64,000 nt of DNA from Gautieria morchelliformis (Eukaryota; Basidiomycota; Agaricomycetes; Gomphales; Gomphaceae). Location of the stretch: contig WHVA01000372.1 in the NCBI GenBank assembly GCA_015179125.1, positions 1 through 64,000 on the forward strand, in the 5' to 3' direction. Of the stretch, positions 31,412 through 44,720 are shown one piece after another. The translations under genes and the position numbers were made by a program. How positions within the stretch are numbered: position 1 is the stretch's first letter; each line of letters starts with the position of its first letter. The notes below the pieces were generated by a model, which was not told where the DNA came from, made no database searches, and saw only the letters and a program-made list of their open reading frames with translations.

Positions 31412-32753
31412 GGAAGGTGCATTGCATGCACCCTAATTGGCATGTGTGGATGGTGCATTGACACCATACATATATATCTTTCCAGAAGCACTATGTGTGC
31501 AGACCTTGGGGTGTATTTGCACCATACATGTAGACCTGTGGAGAGGTGCAGATGCAGACGTAAGTCCCTTTACCCCATGAAATTTATGGCCACAGTCACA
31601 AATCTTGTAAACCTTGTCAGACCTTACTTTGCCGGAATTACGGCAGGGTTCCAAACTTGGCACATGCCTGGACATGTGCCAAGTTACCGGGCAACCGGCA
31701 GTCAGCATGGTCACATGCATTCATGCTCTTTCTTGCTCTGATTGCACTGAGGACCTACAGTTGCCTTGCAGTCAAAGCAGGCAGGGAGGCAGGGGGGTCA
31801 CACATCTTGTATGGTCATGCACACCATTTTGCACACTGTCCCCCTGGACCTGGTGAGAGGAGCTGGTGGTGGTAAGGACCACATGGAACCTTTTGTCAGT
31901 CACATGCCCTTTCAAACTCAGTCGGTTCACCGAGTTGCATCATCCTTTGTGTCACTCTCCTTCAATCCCACCATGTCATCAACATTTTATCGTGGCATGA
32001 TCACCCTCCACTGAACTCATCACCCTGGAAAATATCTGTTCCCTTCGTCCATTATCCAATCAGTTCACCAGCTCCTCCAACATTCACATCATTCACCCTC
32101 GCTTCCATCATCATGTATGAACAGATACTCCTGCCCAATACCCAATACTATAATACACCATTATCCCCATCATCTGTTATATTATGGATGGGAGATCAGG
32201 CTCTATCCTAGCACTCTTGTGCTCATACTCGTGCATATACGCATTACCGCCCGCGATGCATTAGATGCGCATGTGACATCACTCACATGCGCATCTTGCT
32301 GGCCCCTTTAACCCTGAGCCTGGTTCCGGGGCTGCTCCATCATTCCTGAATATATGTAGTCGCTCCACAATAGTATAGAAAGCTCCACAAATCAAGGCAC
32401 TAGTACCTAAATGATCAGATAGGTACATAGCCCAGCACTGGTGCACATATCATGCACTGGCGGCACCTGCTTGCTCACAAGCATCTTTCATAGCATAGCT
32501 TCATTCCAAGCTAGTTAAATAGCTAGGAAACATGTATAGAACTTTAGGCAGTAAGAAGCTACATTTGTGCTATTGTAGCTGGCTGTTTGAAGCCACAGTT
32601 CTCATCGTATTGGTCCCAGACTCGCTTCAGCCCTTAATTGGTGCTTGAATCTATTTCTCCTTAACTCCCTTCACCCTCTTCATATATGTATGCAGTAGCT
32701 TGCGTGCCGTGCTTTACAAAAGATTACAAGTCTCAGTCTTACCAGAGCTTAAA
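31412..32753. other. No gene; two hairpins
   Basis: Perfect inverted repeats lie at 31655-31684 (12-bp arms ACTTGGCACATG) and 32263-32296 (14-bp arms AGATGCGCATGTGA). The first sits in a short repeat that recurs at about 37527 and 38273. No supported coding region. Confidence 0.5.
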
Positions 32754-33640
32754 TGGCTATTATGTTTGCCATGCACCCCAAGCATGACATTCATAAATTC
32801 AGGGAGTTCCGGCCCAAGCTCGGGCGGGATAATTGGGTCTCTTGGAAATGCAAACTACTAGCCACGGCTTGGGATTGAGGTCTCTATGCCATGATAACCA
32901 GCACTGACCTGATTCCAGAAGCTATGAACCCTGCATGCACTGTGACGGCCGGTGTACCGCACATAGGGATGGTGCCGATCACACAATTACTTGATGAGTG
33001 GAATGACAGAAATAATTCGTCTTACAACCAGATATTAATATGCATTTCATCCGAACTACAGACGACCCTTGATGATACGGACCAGGCAAAGGATGCCTGG
33101 GGCATACTCATCCAGAAATTTGAGTCCACTGATCCTAGCAAGATCAGTATTGTCAGGACTCGATATGAGAACCACCACCACATGGCAGAGGGAGAGTCTG
33201 TGGTGACATACCTCACTATTATGAAGGAATACAGGACACAGCTGAAGAAAATGGAAGAAATTATTGCAGATTCTACTCACAGTGCAACAGTACTCAGAAA
33301 TGTCCCAGAATCCTGGAGAGCCATCGCCTCTACTATCAGGATGATCACCAGGATCCCTGAAGAGTTGAGGAACGACTGGAGGGACATGAAGCTGATCTGA
33401 ACTCACTTATACTGTCAGATCAGATGGCCACCGTATTCATCGCGAAAGCGAGGCTGCAGAGCTCCTCTCAGTCTAGATCCCATAGAATCTCACAGAACAA
33501 TTGACACTCCAATAGCTCACAGATATCTGACGATTTGGGACTGCATTTCTCATGCAACAACTGCGGGAGAGGCAGGCATTCGACGGCTCGATGCTATGCA
33601 CCTGGCGGTGCGGTCGAGAATCATAACCACCAGATGAACA
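32754..33640 (+). pseudogene. Copia-like gag remains (fossil)
   Basis: Translation gives FREFRPKLGRDNWVSWKCK, then a gag core with LDDTDQAKDAWGILIQKFES and VVTYLTIMKEYRTQLKKM, typical of Ty1/copia gag (UBN2-type). A zinc-knuckle-like CNNCGRGRHSTARC lies near 33555. The element looks broken, and no polymerase region was recognised in what follows. Confidence 0.6.
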
Positions 33641-34851
33641 GACCTGGACTCTATGGTACTGTCATTCGACCTTGTCATCAGCATTCTGAAACACAGAACG
33701 AGAGACTCTCACCTGATGCTGCCAGCTTCGAAAGAGTCATGTCCGCGCACATCATCAAACCCCCACACTCCTCAACACTCACATGCAGCAGAAACACGAT
33801 TCCACACTGTCCCAAGCTCCAAAAGCTCTATGTGCGCATTGAATCACATGGGACTAGTGAGATGATGAAGAAAATTGAAGAAGAACTGTCTCCGGCACCA
33901 CATACACCATATGTGGATGTCCTGCCGTTCGCTGACATCGACTGCGCTACCGTGCCACAGGAATTGAGAGCCACTGTGATATCAGTATGGGATATAACTG
34001 ATAAGCTTCCCATTAATCCATTCGAACGAGATTTGAGACTTACTGCCACTGGAGGCATATAAAGATTTTCTGGTCTGAAAAACTGTTCAAAAAACTGTAA
34101 AGATATTCCAATTTTTTTTAGTGTTTTTAATGTAAAAAAACTTTAACAAAATGTTGTGTTTTTGTAAGAATTTGTTGAGTGAGGAAATTGGAAAAAAAGT
34201 TTAAAGTTTTTTGCAGGGTTTTTTATGTCTTTTTATAAGTTTCTTTGTGAAAACACAAAGAAACCCATAAAAAACCCTGAAAAAAACTTTGAATTTTTTT
34301 ACAATTTTCTTGCTCAACAAATTCTGATAAAACACAAAATCTTTTTATAGTTTTTTTTACATAAAAAAACACTAAAAATTTTTGGAAAATTTTTACAGTT
34401 TTTCAACAGTTTTTCAGACAAGAAAACTTTTATATGCCTGCAGTGTGCAATCAAAACTCATGAGAAACCACGCGGCTTTCGAGGTGCAAAGACCACTGTA
34501 ACCCTCACCATTATCACTGCCATCATCACTCTCATACTCGCTCAAATATCATGGAATCCCTTTGACACTATCAAAGGCATTAGGGGACGAGTCCAAGACC
34601 AGTGGGATCGATTGCCAGCTGCATTCTCGAACGGAGATCACACCGGCCCTCTGATACACTCGACTCTAACCACCTTGCATGTACCTATGGAGCCACTCAC
34701 CGGCATTCATTTCGAGACACAGGATGGACAGGGGCTTAACTACTCGTCTATAGAACGACATTTATATCACCCTATTGAGCACCCCATCATTTTTTCATAT
34801 CTGGTCATTGATGCCCATTCGAACCTTGCATTTCCTGCATACCCTGCATAG
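33641..34851 (+). other. Coding-like region of unknown family, split by foldback element 2
   Basis: Open sequence 33641-34046 (with LPINPFERDLRL near its end) and 34449-34851 flank the foldback element. The downstream part has a hydrophobic stretch TVTLTIITAIITLILAQI that could be a membrane helix, and a segment WNPFDTIKGIRGRVQDQWDR. I do not recognise it. It may be the rest of the copia-like element or another gene. Confidence 0.35.
34047..34445. mobile_element. Foldback (MITE-like) element 2 with CACTG-type ends
   Basis: A 399-bp AT-rich near-palindrome whose left end is CACTGGAGGCATATAAAG and right end CTTTTATATGCCTGCAGTG, flanked by TGC on both sides (34044-34046, 34446-34448). Its ends resemble those of element 1 (CACTG..GGCATA..AAAG), so both probably answer to one transposase. 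None is coded here. Confidence 0.75.
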
Positions 34852-36041
34852 ATATTCGATCATATGATCCAAAACAGCTCGTATCATGCTACCCGATCTC
34901 AGGGTAGTACCCCTGAAAGTGAAAGTTAAAATTAAATATTCGATTTTATTTAAATCTTTATTCCAAAGCCAGGAAACAAGTTACCACTCGATTCCTATCC
35001 CTGGAAAACCCCCGGACAGTTATTCTTTGGGCAAGTGTGTTCCCCACACTCATTATTTCTTGTGGAACACAAACTTGCAGGGGTGTGTTAGAATAAATGG
35101 GATAGTTATATCACACACTATTCTAAGGTCTAAATAACGTCTAACTGAGCTAACTACCTGGGAGAGATCATCCATGCACCAGTAACAGTGCCTGCCCTGG
35201 AAAGCAGGCACCTGGGCCCTGGTCAGAAGAAATATTGCTATGGGACTAATAGTGCCATACAGGGACATCGGACACAATGGAAATTACAGTATACAGTCCT
35301 ATCTATGGACTTACTGAATAGCTACCTCGGGAGAGAGGTACAGAGATGGCAAATGCCTTGCCAAGGCTGCTGTAGGCACACAGCACAGGAGACACACAAG
35401 ATTCTTTTCTATTCTATTCCCCTGACTAGCTCCACTGATTACGAACTGTATTTCATGTTGAAAGGGGCTTTATATACTGCTCCAAGGTCCCATCTTAGAT
35501 ACTTGTCAGTAGGACAAGTATCCCCATCATTGTTCCTGCCCCACAGCTGTATGCAGCCTGTGGAGCATTTTCAAAAGACATTATCCTGACCCATTCACTC
35601 ACTATCTTGAACACTGGTAGTCACTACTATTATAGTATAAGTAGCTACCATAAATGTATGCACAAAACATCCAGAATAATCCAGAAATTACTTCACCCCC
35701 TGAAGTCACTGTAGACTTGTTTGATAGCTACAGAGCTTAATTCTTGATAGTTTTCTCTAATTCTTTGTTGAGAGTCTACTATAACTGGCTACTGGCTACA
35801 CTATACTGCTCCAAAAGCGAATGCTTTGGACCTCTTGTTCCTCTGTTATCATCTATTTCCTCCTTGACTCGGTCATGTGACCTACACCAAGCAGTGACGT
35901 GCTCGCTCCACAGAGCTTAGTGAGCTCATGCATACATCACACACAGGGGTGCATGAAGGGTTCCCACTCCCTGAGCATTTGGAATATATCTATTCTGATA
36001 TATCTGATATTAATTCTAAAAGGCAGATATTAGTGAGGCAC
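34852..36041. other. No gene recognised
   Basis: A possible copia-type LTR start, TGTTAGAATAAATGGG, lies at 35086, but no matching end was found. The frame at 35188-35589 has no domain. Confidence 0.35.
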
Positions 36042-36497
36042 TGTCAGGGGACACCCTGTTTTCCAGTTCTAACACTACCCTGAGTTCCACTTCCATATCT
36101 GATTCCGATCCTGGTATCATTTCCACTTCTGGGGGAGTTCCCACCAGTCCTCGCTTCACCAATTCCGCCCCATTTTCTGACTTCCACTTTTGGAACAGTG
36201 TTGGAAGTCAAGCAACTTGCATAGTATGCAGCATCCAGGGTTGGCTAAGGGTTGGAGAGGCCAGGTGAATGCAGGGTTGATGGTGAGTGCTGGGTGTTGG
36301 CCCTGGCCATGGACTAGCATAGGATAATACTGGGTCACTGGCATTGGAGGTCCTTAGACTTTTCTCTTCAGATTTCCACTTGTCAGGTGAGAATCCCCTC
36401 TCTTGTATATTCTGTTCATTTATGTATGTACTTCAGATTTCCCCTTGTCAGTTGTGTGGTAGTGTGATCTCCACAACTAGCTAGGATTGCCCTTACA
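36042..36497 (+). repeat. Solo family C LTR (plus)
   Basis: 456 bp from TGTCAGGGGACACCCTG to GATTGCCCTTACA, flanked by a perfect GGCAC duplication (36037-36041, 36498-36502). It is the reverse complement of the LTRs bounding the element at 39040-45204 and shares the extra repeat present in the 44721 copy. Confidence 0.8.
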
Positions 36498-36861
36498 GGC
36501 ACCCCCTGCAGAAGACCATTTCAGGAGTGTGGATTACAATGCATCAGAAGCAGAAGAAGCATTGGATTTTGTGACACATAGCAGGCAAAATGTGTGCCCC
36601 TGCTGCCTGTACATAACTTTCCTGTCTTGAAGTAGAGAATGAGATATCCTCACTCCACTCACTTTGGGCAGACCTGTGTCTCCTTACCTAAGGTGTGACT
36701 GTATAGCTACTGAGTGGGCCAATCTACTGGACATAGACACAATAGGGGAAGTATGAATCTCAGAAACAGGGAAAGGGGGAAATATAGAACAGAATAGGTG
36801 GAGATGGAGATACAAGATAGAAAATAAACCTGCAGGTTCTCCTTGACAATTCCTCACTGGC
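36498..36861. other. No gene recognised
   Basis: Spacer between family C LTR copies. Confidence 0.4.
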
Positions 36862-37124
36862 AGTGAGCCCATACTATAAACTACTCAACCATAATCAGGG
36901 TCATTGTTCAGTACTTATCAGTGACCCTGCCCTCCTGCCCAACCCTGGTTGCCATGTAGTACATGAGCTGCTTCACATCCAATGTCATTCTGAAAGTGGA
37001 GGTGGGGAGGTGGAGCAGAAGTGGTGGAGTGAGTGTAACTGGTGGAGGTGCTTCCAGAAGTATAAGTGGATTGGAGCAGAACTTGGAGCAGAGTCAAAGC
37101 TAGATAAGGGTGTGTCCCCTGACA
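36862..37124 (-). repeat. Partial family C LTR (minus)
   Basis: Similar to 39130-39460, ending GTGTCCCCTGACA. Its other end is not found. Confidence 0.6.
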
Positions 37125-38365
37125 AGGAGGAGGTATGGCTTCAGGCTTTATCTGGTGATGGCATTGGTGCAGTGGCTAACCAAAAGCTTGCAACAATGCA
37201 TGACAGATTTGACCCTCAGGATTTTTTAGAAGATCCCTAACCACTGTTACCGCTGTTTAAGAGTTCATTCTCACTTACCACCATGGCCACAGGCTCAACT
37301 AGACAAATTCATTTGGGAAAAATTGGCTACTACCAGTGACAACAAAGTAATTCAAATGTTATCCCAGAACCTAAAGAATTGTGTCACAGCTACTATGCAT
37401 CATACCTAGGGAAGATGGTAGATTTCCTTGCTACATTCCATTGCTAATAATGTGTAGAATGACAGATATACTTTCAGCCCTTCCAGGTCAGAAAATTTAC
37501 AAGGATATACTTATCAGTCTGTACTTACTTCACCAGATTTACAGGGGGTTACAGCAGGGTTTGAAAGCTGCCAGTGGGCACTACCAAGTTACCCAGTGAT
37601 GGTTTGAACTATGGTATGGTGGTAGCTATAGCAGCATTGCCCTGCATGTATAATTCAGTCTAGATAATTTATTGAAAAGTTTAGAGTATAGAATTGAAGT
37701 TTTCACTTGAAATATCATCAGATAGCAACAGAGAAGCAGTGCCAGTTATGCTTGGTGGTGAGCTTCACCTGTAGCTCATAGCACATCCATAAGAGCTCTA
37801 GTGTTGTTTTACAGAGCAGTAAATCTGGCATAAATCTGCACTTACCACAAGACTTACCAGCAGTTACCTGTACTTACCCTGTAAATCCAGCACTCACACA
37901 CAACCACACTCGCCCAGCCAGCTGGTTGGTAATATAATAGCATGCTTAGTCATTGCTGCTAGCTATTTTTTATATTATTATTGGTTGCTTACTGCTCACA
38001 CCAAGCTTGTATGCTCACCTGGCAGCTGATTTTGACACCCTGCCCATCTCAAAAGGCAGTAAAAATTTTCCAAGGCATTTTTTAACATAACAAATTCATT
38101 ACTAACTAGTTACAGGGGGTACAATAGGTCAGCAGATGCGTGCAGCACTCCCTGCACCTGCAGCTGCTTGCGAGCAGGCAGCTGGCAATGAACTGCTCCT
38201 GAGGCCAGTGTGCCAAGCACCTGAAGGATCCCACCAAAAAGCTTGGTCCAATTAAATTTCCATGGGGTACCTCTACTTACTTGGCTGGATTTATGGCAAG
38301 GTTTGAAACTTGCCTGCAGGTGCCACTGAGTTACAAGGTGATTGTTCAAACTCAGCATGTGGTAG
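37125..38365. other. No gene; short dispersed repeat copies
   Basis: Two copies of a roughly 95-bp repeat lie at about 37527-37625 and 38273-38365 (shared GCA(G/A)GGTTTGAAA and AAGTTAC/GAGTTAC words); a third is at about 31620-31700. No protein recognised. Confidence 0.4.
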
Positions 38366-38645
38366 TGTCAGGGGAAGCTTCCTTTTCCAGTTCCAACTCA
38401 GCTCCAAGTTCTGCTTACTGTGCTCCCGGTTCTGCTTCAACTCCCAGAAGTATTTACACCAGTCTTCTCACTCCATCATTTCCACTGTTCCACTGCACCT
38501 CCCCACCTCTGCTTTCAGAACAACATAGCTGCTCACATACTATATGACATCCAGAGTCAGGCAGAGTTTGGGCAGGCCAAGGTTGGGCAGGGTCACTGGT
38601 GAGTACCAAGCTATGGCCCTGACTGCAGTTAGTAGCGTATATTAT
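38366..38645 (+). repeat. Partial family C LTR (plus)
   Basis: Starts TGTCAGGGGAAGC and follows the LTR order (CCAGTTCC, GTTCTGCTT, GGTGAGTACC) before similarity stops near 38645. Confidence 0.5.
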
Positions 38646-39039
38646 GGATTTCTATCCCAAATGCGATCACCTTTGTTCCAGGAATATTTGGTAAGTTAGA
38701 TAATATTTAACACTGGAATGGTGCGCAAACTATTCAATGCATCTGACTCTGGGAAATCAACCAGTCTTCAAAGGAAGTGGGCCAGCATGAATGGAATAAG
38801 TATTAGAAAAACACTTTCCACCCAGTTCAAAGCTATCCTTTCCTTGGTAATAGAAAACAGACAGCCTTGAACATCAATGGATGGCATGTAGTTGCAAACA
38901 ACCTGAGGATAATCTAATCTGTCACAACTGTATGTTTTGGAAAACTAGCTAACCATAGATCCATGGTGTAATGTGTTCCAAATGTAGAATATGATGTACA
39001 TTGGCCTATCAGGAGTTGGCTGCAACTTGGTGACGAGTC
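38646..39039. other. No gene recognised
   Basis: Spacer between family C LTR copies. Confidence 0.4.
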
Positions 39040-39460
39040 TGTCAGGGCAACCCTAGCTGGCTGTGGAGATCACACTACCACACAACTGACAAGGGGAAAT
39101 CTGAAGAGAAAAGTCTAAGGACCCCCAATGTCAGCGAGCCCGTATTATACTACGCTCCACAGCTAGGGACAACACTTGGCACTCACCATCAACCCTGCAT
39201 CCCCCTGACCTCCCTGACCCTTGATCAACCCTTGATGCCACCTATTACGTGAGTTGCTTGACTTCCGACACTGTTCCGAGAGCGGAAGTCAGAAAGTGGA
39301 GTGGAATTGGCAAAGCGAACAGAACTGGTGGAAGTTCTCCTAGAAGCGGAATCATTTCAGAAAGTGGAGTCGGAGATGAAATCAGAACCGGAAGCGGAGT
39401 TGGAAATGGAGGCAGAACTGGGTGTGGTGTCAGAACTGGAAAACAGGGTGTCCCCTGACA
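39040..39460 (-). repeat. 3' LTR of the family C element
   Basis: 421 bp, TGTCAGGG at one end and CCCTGACA at the other on the plus strand. A purine-rich tract (AGAGGGGGGTGA, minus strand) lies just outside it. Confidence 0.8.
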
Positions 39461-42400
39461 TCACCCCCCTCTAGCCTGCTGCGTCCTCGAAGCATGGGAC
39501 ACGAACGGATTCGGTGAGGGGCACCAGGGTGTGTCCTGTAGAACTCAAGGAGTTTGTCCAGAGTGGAGACATCTTGCTCCGGGACCCATAAATTCTCCTC
39601 GTACCCATACCCTTCCCATTTCACAAGGAATTGGAGTCGTCCTCACACAAACCGGCTGTCCAGGATCCATTCCACCACATAATGCTCTTCCCCATCTACG
39701 ATTTCCGGTGGAGGTGGTGGACGAGCCTTCCGACCTGGAATTGGGTCCTCAAGTGCAGGGAGCAACTTCACTATGTTGAAGACGGGGTGGCGGGGGGACA
39801 TGGAGTTTGGGAGTTGGAGGTGGTACGTGTTCCGTCCAACCCTCCACATCAATGTGAAGGGCCAAAGATAACAGTGGGCAAGCTTCTGTGAAGGGCATGT
39901 GGTGCGGATGTCACTTGCATCTAAATACACCTTGTCTCCCACTTGGTACTCCAGGGCAGGAACCCAGCATTGGTTGTAGTACCTTGCCATTTCATCCTTG
40001 GCCTTCGCAAGGACAGACTTGGCTTCTGACAGGGTGGAGTCCATGCGGTCTCGGAACTCATTGACCGTCTCAAGTCGGGACTCTGCCTGGCATGGCTCGA
40101 AGCCCATCCGTGGGTGCCGTCCGGAGTCGAGCATGAAGGGAGTCTACTGCGTGGCAGAATGTACATGGTTGTTGTATTGGAATTCCACCAATAGAAGTAG
40201 CTCATCCCAGTCATCCTGCCTCTCGTTGACAAAGAGGCAGAGATATTTCTCCAGCTCCTGATTGACACATTCCGTCTGTCCATCACTCTGCAGATGGTAT
40301 TCTGTGGTGGTAGCCAGCATTATTCCAAGCAGGCAGTAGAGCTCTCGTGTCAGTTCCGTGATGAACTGCAGACCTCGGTTGGAAACGACTTGCTTCAGGA
40401 GCCCATGCAACTTCCAGACATGCACAAGGAACAGGCGTGCCGCTCTGAGGGCTGTGATTGTCCTGTGTGTCAGAATGAAGTGGGACATCTTGCTTACCGA
40501 GTCCACGATGTTCATGATTGTGTCGTAGCCATGAGACTCTGGGAGTTCAACGATGAAGTCGACACTGATGGTGTCCCAGCGGGATTCTGGAATCGGGAGT
40601 GGAACAAGCTCTCCAATGGGTGGATGCCACTGTGCTTTAGTCCAGAGACAAAGGTCGCACGTCTTCACATACTGTCCAATGTAGTGGGACATCTGAGGCC
40701 ACCAGTAGTTCCGAGCCACTAACTCCAGTGTCTTCCACCTGCCAGCATGCCCTGCAACCCGGATGTCATGGTGTTGGAACACGATGTGGCGGCGGAGGTC
40801 CACCCCGTCTATGTACCATAGACCTTGCCCCTGAAGTGGAGCAACCCATCACGTTCTGACCACTCCACTGCCCATACCGACCATGAATGCCCTTTCTGCA
40901 GCTCCTCGACCACCTTCACCACCGATTCCTCCTTCTCTCCATTCTGGTACTGCCTCCGGATGTCCTGGAGCATTCCCACTTCCACCCCAACTGCGGTCAC
41001 TCCTTCGAGGGCATGGATTGCAAAGAGGCTTGGGCAGAGCAATGTCATGTCAGCATTGCCTCTGCTTCCGCTTCCATGATCCGTACGGTGGGATAGGGAA
41101 TCAGGCTTGCCCATGGTGCAGCCGGGGCGGTGATGGAGCATGAAATCGAACCGAGACAGGTATAGGGACCACCGTGCTTGTCGTCGGTTTAATTTCTTGG
41201 ATGTGCGAAAGCACTCTAGGTTCTTGTGGTCCATCCAGATCTCGAATGGTCACAGAGCACCTTCGAGGAAGTGTCACCACTCCTCCAGCGCTCAGATGAT
41301 CACCAGCATTTCCTTGTCGTGGATCTCATAATTCCACTCCACCGGACTAAGGCTCTTGGAGAAGAAGGTAATCGGATGCCACCTGTCACCATCTTCCAAT
41401 GACTGCTGTGACAAGACCACTCCGGTGGCTGCATCAGAAGAATCTGCCTCAACTCAATAAGGGCGAGAGTCATCGGGAAAGATCAGGACCAGCGCAGAAG
41501 TGATCAGTTCCTTGAGTTTGTCAAAGGAGGCCTGTTCTGGCTCACCCCACCGTCATCCAACGTCCTTCTTGGTGAGGTCAAAGAGGGCACAGGCATGGCA
41601 GGAGAAGTCCTTGATGAACCGCCGGTAGAAATTGACAAACCAGATGAAGGACTGGACTTCCTTCTTGTTCCGCAGTGCAGGCCATTCCGACACACCAGAA
41701 ACTTTGACTGGGTCCATTTCCACCTTTCCTTCCGACACGATCACCCCAAGATACTCTATCCACATCCACTCAAATTTGCACTTCTCCGGCTTGAGACACA
41801 GGTTGTACTCCCAGAGCCGTTCCAGCACTCTCTGCACAATCTCCTGATGTTCCGTCAGTGTCTTTGTGAAGATTAGGATGTCATCAAGGTAGATGCAGAC
41901 AACCACTTCTGCTATCATGTCATGGAAGATGTCATTCATCATCGTCTGGAATGTGGCAGGACTGTTGGTGAGGCCAAAGAACATGACCTGTGGCTCAAAG
42001 AGTCCTCGGTTGGTGCCAAATGTGGCCTTCCACTCGTCTCCCTCACAGAGCTGAACATTGTTGCAACCCCAGCGGACATCCAGCTTAGTGAAGTACCTTG
42101 CCCCACGGAGTTGTGTGATCAGTTCGGAAATGAGTGGAATGGGGTACTGGTTCTTGATCGTGATCGCATTCAAGGCCCGGTAATCCTGCACAAGTCTGAG
42201 CAAGCTGTCCTTCTTCTTGAAGAAGAACACTAGAGATGCCATTGGTGACTTGGAGGGGCGGATCCTCACTGTACGGAGGTTCTCCACAAGGAATGCATCG
42301 AGCTCTACTTGCTCCCTGGGTGACAGCAGGTAGACCTTGCAGTTGGTGGGCTTTGACCCAGGCTCCAACTCGATGGCATGGTCCCACAACTTCCGTGGAG

Positions 42401-42600
42401 GCAGGGCATCAAACGACTCCTTGGCAAAGATATCCTCAAACTCCCACAGACACTCCAGAATCTCCACCTCCACTTTATCATTCTTCCTGGAGGTTTCTAC
42501 AAGGCATTGCAAAATATTTCCGGTGGCATGGATGTGTTCTGCTTCGCGGAAGGTTTATGTACAGCAAGCACTCCCCTTCTGCCAGAGTGTCTTCCACGCT
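39461..42600 (-). pseudogene. Pol region of the family C element (fossil)
   Basis: Minus-strand blocks: RT at 42512-41553 (KLDVRWGCNNVQLCEGDEWK, CIYLDDILIFTKT), RNase H at about 41550-40810 (MDHKNLECF), integrase at 40803-40144 (NYWWPQMSHYI, CDLCLWTKAQ, SVDFIVELPE, YHLQSDGQTECVNQ), and the C-terminal part at 40134-39430, with a chromodomain-like MKWEGYGYEENLWVPEQDV. Broken in many places. Confidence 0.8.
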
Positions 42601-44398
42601 GAGTCAGATAACGTCGGAGTCTGAGTCAGAATCTGAATCAGAAGTGGGAGCTGGTTCAAATTCCGCTTCAAAACCCTCTTCTGAAAGCAGTGGATGAGGG
42701 CCAGAATGACATGTCTGTATGAGCCGTTCGGTCTTCCACTGCTCCTGACGCTCCTTCCGCACTTCCGACCGGCACATGTGACACTTGGTCAGGCATCGAC
42801 TCATCAGCACCTTCCGAGCCTGCCAGTTGATCTCTGGGTTGCTCCTGCAGCCAGGTAAACCCAAGGATGATGTCTTGCTTCCCCAGGCTGGTGACTGCAA
42901 AGGAAGTGTGTTCCATGTGTCCATCATAGCGGAGAATTGTGTCTACTATTTCTGTAATGGAACCTGCCTCATTGGGGCTTCCATCCACATTGAACACTGG
43001 GATTGCACATTGCAACTTCTGTGTGGTCAGTCAGTTCTGTTCCACATAGTCCTGGTCCATAAACTCACCAGTGGCCCTGCAATCAACAAGTGCGGGTCCA
43101 GATTTGACTTCCGCCATTTCTGTCATCTGGATCTCCACCTTAATGACCAGTGACTTGGGGCCAGGGGTGGTAGCAACAACATAGCGCTTTGGGAGGTGTC
43201 TCTCCAAGGGCGGATGTGGAATGGACGGGATGTCGGATTCAGCTTTTGTGTGACTTTATATGGTGGGTCTGCATGAAGCAAGGGGAGTGTGGGCTTCTCA
43301 TTTTCTACTTCAAGACAGGCAAACTGGCTATGTACAGGCAGCAGGGGCACACATCTCACCTGCTGCACGTCACAAAATCCAATGCATCTTCTACTACTGA
43401 CGCACCATGTTCCGCATTTTCAGAACTTTCTTCTGCAGTGGGCACTCTGCTTATGTCTGCCAGCATGAGGAACTCTGGGAGGAGCTCAAGTTTCTCCTCC
43501 ATGGTCATAAGCTGGATATTGAAAGCTTGGGGGCACTCGTGGGCATAGTGGCCTGGCTGCTGGCATCAGAAGCAGGTGACGGTTGGGTTGCCATTTCCGC
43601 GCATGCGGTCAACATCCATTGGGGCAGGGCCACTCTTCGAGGGAGGGGGCTAGGGTTCCTAGCAGGGGCAGGTGGAGCAACCATCAGAAATATCTTCTGT
43701 GTCAGAATGAATGCTGTTCTGGGTTTCGGCACAGGTGGAGTAGGACGAGCGGAACTGCCTGTCATCTTCCAGTTTGTCTCCACAAAGGCATCATTTGCTT
43801 CCCTGTTTCAGGACATCCTTTGCACAGCTTGGTACCACCCTTCCGGGTCATAGAAATCCAGAGCTCCATCCCCAAGCAGTGCGACTTGGCTCTGGAGTGT
43901 CGGATCTAGTCCTCATCGGAATTTGATGACAATCGTCTTGTCATCATTGTATTCTCCGAGGTCAATGAGCTCCTGGAAGCGATCAATGTAGTCATCGACC
44001 AGATCCATGGCCTGGTACCAGCTGGTCCCCTTGAGCTTCTTAAGGGCTGTGAGTTGCTTGTTTTTTGGGCAGAACTGGTCGGAAAAGGTCTTCTCGAAGG
44101 CATCCCAGTCCCAGAAGTAGTTGCCCTTGCCCTTTGCTTCATGTTGGATCACCTTGTTTGCAAAACAGGCTGCGCGGTCCGACTTGAAAAAGGACAATGC
44201 CCAGTGAATCCGAGCCTGGTCATTCAGAAAGGGGTCTCCGACAATTGCAAAGTAGATGCTGCATGTGTTGAAAAATGCGCATCCCTTCTCCCGATCTCCA
44301 TCAAAGTCCACTGGAGTCGCGGGTTTGACTTTTGCCAACTTCGTGGACATCCTCTCTTCCACTACTTCTACTATTCCGAAATCCAATTCATCCTGCAT
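42601..44398 (-). pseudogene. Gag and protease region of the family C element (fossil)
   Basis: The gag core is at 44398-43913 (PATPVDFDGDREKGCAFFN, YIDRFQELIDLGEYND). A protease-type segment lies at 43015-42668 (TSLGKQDIILGFTWLQE). The frame is not continuous. Confidence 0.7.
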
Positions 44399-44720
44399 TG
44401 CATTTCCACCACTTCATGGAATATCTAACTTAGCCAAAATCATTTGTAAGGCTGTTTCAATCCCGTTGGTCTTCATCCAGTTCCGTGTCAACTCTTCCTC
44501 CATATTCCGAAGACGATTGTCTGGATCCATGCCCGAAGGAGGAGAAGTATGGGATGGGATTTCCGGGGTTGGGAGCTCTACATAAGAAGAGGGGCTGTCA
44601 TACACCGTGAGCATGGAAGAGGTTGCAATCTCCAAGTCGCTATCTCCAATTCCAAACACACCTATGGGGAATGCAATGCGCAGTACGAACACCGGTCCTC
44701 TAGGGGAGAGACTTTTCTGC

